A stretch of DNA of 50,108 bases from Promethearchaeota archaeon (lineage in GTDB: Archaea; Asgardarchaeota; Lokiarchaeia; Sigyniarchaeales; SOKP01). This document shows positions 24,799 through 32,285 of the stretch, piece after piece. Location of the stretch: positions 1 to 50,108 of the forward strand of contig JAEOTA010000010.1 in NCBI GenBank assembly GCA_016840085.1. The letters run 5' to 3'. Each line of letters opens with the position of its first letter. Position 1 is the first letter of the stretch. The notes under the pieces were generated by a model. The model had not been told where the DNA came from and did no database searches. It saw only the letters and a list, made by a program, of their open reading frames with translations. The translations under genes and the position numbers were made by a program.

Positions 24799-26481
24799 AT
24801 GGTTTCTATTACGTTGCTTTTTATACTAAATTACTTCTGGATAATAATACCTTCTTTTATAATATTTTATCCGATGCCATATCTTTCTGGAATAAAAGAA
24901 ACAATCCAAAATAAAGATGTGGTTGTAAAAATTAAGAATAAAGCACCTTTTATACTACCTATTTTCTTTTTCTCGATACCCACAATAATTATGAATATTA
25001 TATTTCTTTTTACCGATTTAATTGCTCTAGTACTATTTTTTATGATTTACATAGTTAGTATGGTCTTTTATTTCATTGGCATATTTATTTTAATTCGAGA
25101 TTTAAGAAAAGAATTTGAAATTAAGGTTAAACCTATTGAAATTGACCTAGTGCAAAGTAAAAAGAAGTTGCTTTTAATTAATCCTGTGAATCCAAATGTA
25201 GCAGGATTAACACTCAACCCATCCTCCACTTTTCCACCTTTAGGCTTAGGAATAATAACTTCTTTAACTCCTGACGATTTTCAAGTAAAATTAATTGATG
25301 AAAATTTTGAAAGATTTGAATACGAAGACGCTGATCTTGTTGGTATAACAGCATTTACTTCTGTAGCAAACCGAGCATATGAAATCGCATCTCAATTTCG
25401 GCAGAGAGGTATTCCCGTTATTATGGGGGGAATACACGCATCAATGGTTCCAGAAGAAGCCCTAAAATATGTTGATTCTATTGTTATAGGAGAAGCAGAA
25501 AGCATCTGGCCTACTGTTATAGAAGATTTTTTAAATAACAATCTAAAAACCAGATATGAAGGCGTCCATTTAGACTTAAAGAATTCTGTTGTTCCAAATC
25601 GAGATCACTTTAGTGATAAGTATTTATTTGGGACAATACAAACATCAAGAGGATGTCCTATGGATTGCTATTTTTGCTCTGTAAGTGCCTTCAATGGAAG
25701 AAAATACAGACAACGACCATATGAAGAAATTTTAGATGAGTTAGAACAATTGCGTCAAAGATATATCTTTTTTGTTGATGATAACATTCTTGGATATGGT
25801 AAGAGTGCTGAGGAAAGAGCTATCAATCTTTTTAAAGGAATGGTGGAAAGAAAATTAAATAAAACATGGTTTTGTCAAGCCTCATTAAACTTTGGAAGTA
25901 ATAAAGAAGTTATAAAATGGGCAGCTAAAGCAGGATGCAAAATGGTATTTTTAGGATTAGAATCTGCTGATCCCGAAGAACTTAAAGTAATGGAAAAAAA
26001 ATTGAATCTTCAATTAGAGTATGAAAGAGCTTTTAAAAATATTAATAAATATAAAATTGCAGTACTAGGGGCATTTATATTTGGTTCTGATGCAGAAACT
26101 AAAGAGAGCATGTGGAGGAAAGTAAATTATATACTGAAACACCGTATTGATGTTATTCAAACTACAACATTAACTCCCTTACCAGGCACAAGATTGTTTA
26201 AGGAGTTAGAACAAAAGAATAGACTCATCCATACAAATTTTCCTCAAGATTGGAATCTCTACGATATGGGACATTTAACCTTTAAAGTTAATAATATGAG
26301 TAATGATGATTTTCTGAAAATTCATAAGAAATGTTCGAAAAAACTTTTTTCCAAAATAACGTTATATAAGAAATTTTTAAAAACTTGGTTTCATTGTAGG
26401 AGTTTTCAAACCTCAATGTGGGCATACAGTTCAAATAAAAACTATAGAAATGTTTTTTTATCGAATCCTGGACCAGTTTGA
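24799..26481 (+). CDS. membrane-anchored B12-binding radical SAM enzyme
   Basis: A 560-residue protein with hydrophobic segments at about 3-30, 50-70 and 73-100, then a B12-binding domain (about 125-250: LLLINPVNPNVAG, DADLVGITAFTS, VIMGGIHAS) and a radical SAM core with CxxxCxxC (SRGCPMDCYFCSV, about 285-297), with FLGLESAD and PLPGTRLF downstream. Membrane anchoring and the family suggest a lipid or membrane-bound substrate. Enzymes of this kind methylate or make C-C bonds in hopanoids and tetraether lipids, but the substrate here is unknown. The frame stays open upstream of the ATG with hydrophobic codons, so the true start could be the CTG at 24754. Confidence 0.85.
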   Translation: MVSITLLFILNYFWIIIPSFIIFYPMPYLSGIKETIQNKDVVVKIKNKAPFILPIFFFSIPTIIMNIIFLFTDLIALVLFFMIYIVSMVFYFIGIFILIRDLRKEFEIKVKPIEIDLVQSKKKLLLINPVNPNVAGLTLNPSSTFPPLGLGIITSLTPDDFQVKLIDENFERFEYEDADLVGITAFTSVANRAYEIASQFRQRGIPVIMGGIHASMVPEEALKYVDSIVIGEAESIWPTVIEDFLNNNLKTRYEGVHLDLKNSVVPNRDHFSDKYLFGTIQTSRGCPMDCYFCSVSAFNGRKYRQRPYEEILDELEQLRQRYIFFVDDNILGYGKSAEERAINLFKGMVERKLNKTWFCQASLNFGSNKEVIKWAAKAGCKMVFLGLESADPEELKVMEKKLNLQLEYERAFKNINKYKIAVLGAFIFGSDAETKESMWRKVNYILKHRIDVIQTTTLTPLPGTRLFKELEQKNRLIHTNFPQDWNLYDMGHLTFKVNNMSNDDFLKIHKKCSKKLFSKITLYKKFLKTWFHCRSFQTSMWAYSSNKNYRNVFLSNPGPV

Positions 26482-26496
26482 AAAACCTTGAAAAAA

Positions 26497-27498
26497 TTAA
26501 TCTTGAGATAATTTTTTCCTTAAAGCTTCTGTTAATAGTGGGACAATCACTTTATAATCCCCTACAATCCCATAATCACAGAAATCAAATATAGGAGCAT
26601 TAAGATCTTTATTTATAGCTATTATTTTTTTACTGCTTTTCATTCCAACTAAATGTTGGGTTGTTCCTGATATTCCACATGCAATATAGATGTTGGGACA
26701 TACCACAGTACCACTTTGCCCAACTTGACATGATTTTGGTTTCCATCCTGCATCTACTGCAGCTCTACTAGCTCCAACCGCTGCATTTAACACTTCAGCT
26801 AATTCCTCTACAATTTTAAAATTTTCTGCACTACCTATTCCTCTTCCACCTGATACGATAATATCCGCTTCATCAATAGGCTTTACATCAGAAGTAGTTG
26901 TTTCAATTTTCTCTTTTATTTTTGTTTTAAGTTGAGAAGGTTCTATTTCAATTGGAATTTTAACGAGGTCAATTTGAGTTTTCTTTGTAGCTTCTGATTT
27001 TTCCATTACGTTTGATCTCACTGTTGCCATTTGAGGTCTTTTGTTTGGACATATTATATCTACTAAATAATTACCTCCATATACAGTGTGTGTTTGTACT
27101 AAATTTCCGTCTTGAATACCTAAATCAATACAATCTGCTGTTAAACCAACTTCTAATGATGCTGCTATTCTAGGTGCTAAATCTCTTCCAAGTTTTGTTG
27201 CAGGAAATAGGATTATATTTGGCAAATATTTCTTAATTAAATCTATAAATACAGAAGAATATGTTTCGGCAAGATAATCGTCCAAGATCTTATGTTCACC
27301 TAAATATATTTTATCTATAGCGTGATAAGATAGTTCTTCACAGATTTTTGATATATTACTTCCAAAAACAACAGCACAGACTTTTTCATTAGAATTTTTT
27401 GCTAGTTCTTTAGCTTTTCCAAGTAGCTCAAATGAAACTCCGCGGATTTTTTCTTTTTTTAATTCCACAAAAACCCAAACATTTTTGCATCCTTCCAT
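26497..27498 (-). CDS. etfA: electron transfer flavoprotein, alpha subunit
   Basis: A 333-residue ETF alpha subunit. The C-terminal FAD-binding signature is intact (VGASRAAVDAGW, then QVGQSGTVVCPNIYIACGISG and AINKD), and an N-terminal ETF domain with the usual SFELLGKAKELA is present. With the beta subunit it carries electrons from acyl-CoA dehydrogenases to a membrane or ferredoxin-linked acceptor. The start ATG lies 3 bases after the beta-subunit stop, giving tight coupling, and the gene ends the cluster that begins with the acyl-CoA dehydrogenase. Confidence 0.95.
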   Translation of the reverse strand: MEGCKNVWVFVELKKEKIRGVSFELLGKAKELAKNSNEKVCAVVFGSNISKICEELSYHAIDKIYLGEHKILDDYLAETYSSVFIDLIKKYLPNIILFPATKLGRDLAPRIAASLEVGLTADCIDLGIQDGNLVQTHTVYGGNYLVDIICPNKRPQMATVRSNVMEKSEATKKTQIDLVKIPIEIEPSQLKTKIKEKIETTTSDVKPIDEADIIVSGGRGIGSAENFKIVEELAEVLNAAVGASRAAVDAGWKPKSCQVGQSGTVVCPNIYIACGISGTTQHLVGMKSSKKIIAINKDLNAPIFDFCDYGIVGDYKVIVPLLTEALRKKLSQD

Positions 27499-27500
27499 GA

Positions 27501-28292
27501 TTAGATCACCTTATCTTTTGTGAGTAGTTCCATCAATGTTTCTACTGCTATGTTCGGTGCATCAGTAATGACTATACCTTGTTCTCTTTTTGGAAGTTTA
27601 TATAACTTTAATATCTTTATTAATGAGCCCGATGAACCATATTTGTTTTTATCACCTTTAATATCGTCTGCTTTTAAAATCTCAAATGGTTTTTTCTGTG
27701 CAGCAATTATTTTTGGTAATGGGGGTATCCTAGGTTGAAAAGATGAGGGAGGTATTGTAGCCACAACCAAAGGTATACTTGATTCGATTATATTATATCC
27801 TTCATCTGTTTGAGCCTTAACAAACAATTTACTATTTTCTAATTTCTCAACATTTTCGACATATGTTATATGAGGGATATCTAATATAGCGGCTAATTCA
27901 GGACCAACTTGCCCTAAACCCGTATCAAAAGAAGAATTGCCACAAAAAATAATATCATAATCACCTATTTTCTTTATAGATGAAGCAAGGATATTTGCTG
28001 TAGCAAAAGTATCAGATTCTTTAAATTCTTCATCATTAAGCAATATTCCTTTATCAGCACCTAATGCTAAGCATCTCATTAAAGTGCTTTTTGTTTCAAG
28101 ATCTCCCATAGAAATAGCAGTAATCTCATCTCCTTCTTTTTTTATTTTAATTGCTTCTTCTAAAGCAAACTGATCAAAAGGAGAGATCATCGTTGATACT
28201 CCTTCCTTTAATACTCTATTTGTCTTCGGATCGATTTTAAGGTCATTTGATTCTGGGACTTGCTTTACTAAAACTACAATCTTAATAGACAT
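27501..28292 (-). CDS. etfB: electron transfer flavoprotein, beta subunit
   Basis: A 263-residue ETF beta subunit (start IKIVVLVKQVPES; conserved SPFDQFALEEA, CLALGADKGILL and the GNSSFDTGLGQVGPELA adenine/nucleotide-binding loop). It forms the ETF dimer with the alpha subunit encoded directly downstream. It follows the acyl-CoA dehydrogenase gene by about 95 bases on the same strand, so the three likely share a transcript and the ETF is probably the electron acceptor for that dehydrogenase. Confidence 0.95.
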   Translation of the reverse strand: MSIKIVVLVKQVPESNDLKIDPKTNRVLKEGVSTMISPFDQFALEEAIKIKKEGDEITAISMGDLETKSTLMRCLALGADKGILLNDEEFKESDTFATANILASSIKKIGDYDIIFCGNSSFDTGLGQVGPELAAILDIPHITYVENVEKLENSKLFVKAQTDEGYNIIESSIPLVVATIPPSSFQPRIPPLPKIIAAQKKPFEILKADDIKGDKNKYGSSGSLIKILKLYKLPKREQGIVITDAPNIAVETLMELLTKDKVI

Positions 28293-28387
28293 AATTCTAT
28301 AAAATGATTAATTAAGGGTATATACAGTTTAAATCTTTAAAGCGTTAATTTATTTTTTATTAAAAATATAAAAAAAAGTTATTGAAA

Positions 28388-29581
28388 TTATTTATAGGAG
28401 ATTAGTTCTTTACCAAGAAGTTCTCTTGCAACAATCATCTTCATAACTTCACGAGTTCCCTCAGCTAAGGAAAAAGATCTTATTGCTCTCCAAGCTGCTT
28501 GATCTGGGCATTCTTTAGAGTAACCAAAAGCTCCTTGCCACTGGATAACATCATTAATTGCTTCACAAGCCCAATCTGAGCAGAACATTTTTGCCATAGC
28601 TACGATTTTGCTGGTTTCGAATCTATTTCCCTTCCCTTGTTGTTCTAAATCTATAGCCATCAAAGCTTGATACCCTAGATCTCTTAACATCATTAACTTA
28701 GTATAATGTTCTGCTAATCTAAAATTAATCTCCTGAAATTTTGCTAGTTGTTTTCCAAATACCATCCTTTGCTTAACATAATTCATTCCATTTTCTAATG
28801 ACTTCAAACCAGCAGCAGCACAAATAACAGCAATTAAAGCTCTTGCATATTCATATCCTTCATGGATTATGTAGAAACCCTTGTTTTCCTCACCAAGAAT
28901 GTAGTGTTTAGGAATTTTTACATTGTCTATAGAAAAACCACCACAAGAAATACCTTCTCGACCTAAATCTTCGATGTATGTAGGAGTAATCCCTTCAGCT
29001 GTGAGAGGTAAATAAAACACAGTCATACCTCTTGATCCTGCCTCAGGTGTTTGATGAGCAATAGTGATATGACCACCTCCTTTTGTTGCAGCTTCTCGAA
29101 CACCACTGATATACATTTTTTCTCCATTTACTATGAAATTATCACCTTCTTTTTTTATATTTGTTTTTCCACCTACAACATCAGTTCCTGCATCGCTTTC
29201 CGTAGTTGCTATTCCAAGAAACCATTCTCCTTTAGTTGCTTTAGGAAATACTTCTTTTTTTGCTTCTTCTGTTCCGTATTTATTTAAGAGAAAACCCCAA
29301 GCTGCTTGAACTAAATAAAACACACAAGTAGATCCTGTGCAGTCTGCTTTCGCTAATTCTTCTGCTATAACGCCAGCTGAAACCGCATTTAATCCAGAAC
29401 CTCCATAAGCAGGATCTGCAGTACACGCAAGCAATCCTAATTCTGCCATCCCTTTAACAACATCATCAGGAATGGTTTTTATCTTTTCCATTTCAAGTGC
29501 TATTGGAGTAATTTTTTTTTGGGCAAACTCTCTCACACTTTGACGAATTAATTCTTGTTCTTCAGTAAATTTTATATTCAT
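28388..29581 (-). CDS. acyl-CoA dehydrogenase
   Basis: A 397-residue FAD enzyme that oxidises an acyl-CoA to the 2-enoyl-CoA. Recognisable elements: N-terminal EEQELIRQSVREFAQKK, the FAD/substrate segment TESDAGTDVVGGKT, EDLGREGI, and the C-terminal SLAEGTREVMKMI, where the Glu of AEGT corresponds to the catalytic base of butyryl/acyl-CoA dehydrogenases. It is the first intact gene of the dehydrogenase-etfB-etfA cluster, and a thiolase remnant lies just upstream. Chain-length preference cannot be read from the sequence. Confidence 0.95.
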   Translation of the reverse strand: MNIKFTEEQELIRQSVREFAQKKITPIALEMEKIKTIPDDVVKGMAELGLLACTADPAYGGSGLNAVSAGVIAEELAKADCTGSTCVFYLVQAAWGFLLNKYGTEEAKKEVFPKATKGEWFLGIATTESDAGTDVVGGKTNIKKEGDNFIVNGEKMYISGVREAATKGGGHITIAHQTPEAGSRGMTVFYLPLTAEGITPTYIEDLGREGISCGGFSIDNVKIPKHYILGEENKGFYIIHEGYEYARALIAVICAAAGLKSLENGMNYVKQRMVFGKQLAKFQEINFRLAEHYTKLMMLRDLGYQALMAIDLEQQGKGNRFETSKIVAMAKMFCSDWACEAINDVIQWQGAFGYSKECPDQAAWRAIRSFSLAEGTREVMKMIVARELLGKELISYK

Positions 29582-29683
29582 AACTCTAACCTTTTGATTT
29601 TTAAAGAGAATTAATTATAAAAATACGCTTTAAACTTAATTAATTTAATTGATTTAGAGAAAAAATAGAAAAAATTATTCTTT

Positions 29684-29846
29684 TTATTTTGGATGCTCAT
29701 TTCTTATAATTGTGGCTGCACCTATTCCTAGCCCCATCAACACTCCCTCTTCTCTTATTTATTGGCGTTCTCATATGATCTATCAATACAGGTTCCTGTC
29801 TTGGATCTTTGAAGTATTTTTCATACATACTTACTGGTTCTGCCAT
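29684..29846 (-). pseudogene. thiolase remnant (N- and C-terminal ends only, in two frames)
   Basis: A short minus-strand ORF starts at the ATG at 29846 and reads MAEPVSMYEKYF, then EPVLIDHMRTPI, similar to a thiolase start (the VDAVRTPIG pattern), and stops after 49 codons at 29697. A neighbouring frame ending at 29684 reads LMGLGIGAATIIRNEHPK, like a thiolase C-terminus (the GGxGxAxII pattern). The core, about 350 codons, is missing. I read this as a thiolase that lost its middle by deletion, next to its former partners, the acyl-CoA dehydrogenase and ETF genes. Confidence 0.5.
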
Positions 29847-29980
29847 AAATTTTCACCTTTTTAATTAATTTATAAAACCAAGTAAAATTTTATTAATTAA
29901 TTTTATTTGAAGTTCTGATAAGTATATACATAGATTTGAAATTATTTCATATTAGATTTCAGATTTTGAGGTAAAATAAA

Positions 29981-30883
29981 ATGTTAAAAGGAATCCATTT
30001 TCTCTTGACCTATGCTTGTAATTATACATGTGAACACTGTTTCTTATATTGTAGCCCAAATGCAAAAGGAACATTTACATTAGCTCAAATTAAAGAAGTA
30101 TTGGGTGAATCAAAAAAAATAGGAACGGTAGAATGGATATTTTGGGAAGGTGGAGAAGCTTTTCTTTTCTACCCCATTATGCTTGAAGGAATGAAAATTG
30201 CTAAAGATATGGAATTTAAGAATGGGATTGTAACTAATTCATATTGGGCAACGAGTACAGAAGATGCAGAGATTTGGCTTAAACCCATTGCTGAAATTGG
30301 CATTTCTGATTTTAGTGTAAGTGATGACACGTTTCATTTTGAAGACGAAGCGGAAAATTTAGCAAAATTTGCGAGAAAAGCAGCAGATAACTTAAAATTA
30401 TCCTCACATTCAATAACAATTGAAGAACCTACCATCAAGACTGGTATTGATAAAGATCAAGAAAAAGGGGAACCTGTGATTGGTGGTGGTGCCATGTTTA
30501 GAGGAAGAGCTGTTGAAAATTTAATTGAAGGATTGCCTAAAAGGTCATGGAAAGAAATGATTAAATGTCCCTATGAGGATCTGGACGGACTTGGAAGAAT
30601 TCATGTTGATCCGTTTGGTAATGCTCACATATGTCAAGGCTTAAGTATAGGAAATTTCTGGGAAAAACCTCTTTCTGAATTGATCAAAGATTATAAACCA
30701 GAAGATCACCCTATTTGTGGACCATTAATTCGAGGTGGACCTGCTCAACTAGTGAAAGAATACGAAATTGACCATGAAGAGGAGTATGTTGATGAATGTC
30801 ATCTCTGTTATCTCGCTCGATTGAGTTTGATAGACAAATTTCCAAACTATCTTGCACCAAGACAAGTATATGGATTAGATTAA
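29981..30883 (+). CDS. radical SAM protein of unknown function
   Basis: A 300-residue radical SAM enzyme with the CxxxCxxC cluster motif near the N-terminus (CNYTCEHC, residues 13-20) and an EGGEAFLF segment for SAM binding. The C-terminal part contains Cys residues near 196, 223, 242, 270 and 273 (KCPYEDLDGLGRIHVDP, HICQGLS, ICGP, ECHLCYLA), which may hold a further Fe-S site. The ATG at 29981 has a GAGGT ribosome site. No substrate is apparent; neighbours are the dehydrogenase cluster (divergent) and a GTPase fusion. It resembles orphan rSAM proteins with SPASM/Twitch-like ends. Confidence 0.8.
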   Translation: MLKGIHFLLTYACNYTCEHCFLYCSPNAKGTFTLAQIKEVLGESKKIGTVEWIFWEGGEAFLFYPIMLEGMKIAKDMEFKNGIVTNSYWATSTEDAEIWLKPIAEIGISDFSVSDDTFHFEDEAENLAKFARKAADNLKLSSHSITIEEPTIKTGIDKDQEKGEPVIGGGAMFRGRAVENLIEGLPKRSWKEMIKCPYEDLDGLGRIHVDPFGNAHICQGLSIGNFWEKPLSELIKDYKPEDHPICGPLIRGGPAQLVKEYEIDHEEEYVDECHLCYLARLSLIDKFPNYLAPRQVYGLD

Positions 30884-31129
30884 AAAAATAATTATATAAT
30901 GTCTTTTTTTTTACATTTTTGGAATTATCATCTGTCAATTAAAGTGGTAAATAAAACTTGTTTTTTGTATTAATTGTATAAAAGAATTCAAATATTCGAA
31001 CTATATTATTACATTATAAATAAAAAATAAGAGAATTATACTAAAAAAGAAAGTTCTATCCAAATTCGAGGTATTAGTAATATTACGTATATAGATAAAG
31101 AAAAACTACGTACTCTATTTAAATGGTAC

Positions 31130-32275
31130 ATGCAAGAGGTAGGAGAACATTTAATATCAATTTTGGTAGTGGGGCAAGATGGATTAGTCGTAGACATTTT
31201 AACTCGAGATTCTGGTAAGATAGATGAAAAGAAATTTGTTGGAGCATTTAGTTCGCTAGCTGAATTAGTACTTAAAAAAATTACTCTAGATTTTGATCTT
31301 GGCACATTTGGTGCTGGCACTTTCGATACAGACAGATATCGATTTATTTTTTGTGAAGCTGGAGTAGAGCATGTTATGGTGTCGATTCTTCATCCAAAAG
31401 CTCTTGTTGATGAGATTTTTCCATACACATACTTAACAGCAGATAAGGTAGCCCGAATAATCGATGGAGAGTTACCTGTTAGTCCAGTGATCCCTAAAAT
31501 TATACGGGAAAATGAAATGGAAAGAATTAAGCGAAAAATGGAATATTATCAGAGTAAACCCCATTCACCGGAGTATGTATATAAATTAAGTATAATTGGT
31601 GATCGAGGAGTTGGAAAAACAAGTATGGCTCAAAGATATGTACATGGAATATTTCAAGCAGATTATAAAGCTACTATTGGAACCTTCATTTCAAAAAAAG
31701 AATGTAAGTTCGATGAGCTAAAAACCGCTGTAAGATTTATGATATGGGACTTAGCAGGGCAAAACCAATTCCAACGATTATGGCCAGATTATTTAACTGA
31801 TTCACGAGCGGGAATTATTGTTTATGATATTTCTAATAGAGAATCATTTGAGAACGTAAAAAAATGGTATGATATTATTACTAAAGTTGCGTATCCAAGT
31901 TTAATTTTAGTTATAGCAGGAAATAAAATTGATCTTGAAGATTCAAGAGTAATATCAAAAGATGAAGGAATGGAATTAGCAATAGAATTGGGTATATACT
32001 ATATGGAAACCTCAGCCAAAACAAATGAAAATATAGATGATGTATTTGAGTGGATAGCATTGCAAATCATTAATAAAAATATTGAAATGTTGAAAGACAC
32101 ATTACTAGACAAAAGAGTTGAAGATAGCTCGAAATATATAATATCTGGCCCTGAATTAAAGTTATTGAACCATCATTTTACTAAACAACTTGATTACTGT
32201 ATAGGAACAAAAGACACTAAAGACATTATAAAGTATTTAGATATGTTGAAAACAATAGAAAAAAATAAGTTCTAA
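31130..32275 (+). CDS. roadblock/longin-like domain fused to Ras-like GTPase
   Basis: A 381-residue protein. Residues about 1-125 form a roadblock/longin-like domain (LISILVVGQDGLVVDIL, then FSSLAELVLKKI, DTDRYRFIFCEAG). A GTPase domain follows: G1 GDRGVGKTS (about 157-165), G2 TIGTF, G3 WDLAGQ, G4 NKID, G5 ETSAK. A C-terminal tail of about 65 residues is unique. Fused GTPase/regulator proteins of this kind are typical of Asgard archaea. The frame is open for 33 codons before the ATG and encodes plausible N-terminal residues (DKEKLRTLFKWY), but I found no ATG, GTG or TTG there, so the start may be unusual. Confidence 0.88.
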   Translation: MQEVGEHLISILVVGQDGLVVDILTRDSGKIDEKKFVGAFSSLAELVLKKITLDFDLGTFGAGTFDTDRYRFIFCEAGVEHVMVSILHPKALVDEIFPYTYLTADKVARIIDGELPVSPVIPKIIRENEMERIKRKMEYYQSKPHSPEYVYKLSIIGDRGVGKTSMAQRYVHGIFQADYKATIGTFISKKECKFDELKTAVRFMIWDLAGQNQFQRLWPDYLTDSRAGIIVYDISNRESFENVKKWYDIITKVAYPSLILVIAGNKIDLEDSRVISKDEGMELAIELGIYYMETSAKTNENIDDVFEWIALQIINKNIEMLKDTLLDKRVEDSSKYIISGPELKLLNHHFTKQLDYCIGTKDTKDIIKYLDMLKTIEKNKF

Positions 32276-32285
32276 CTTAAAAAAA

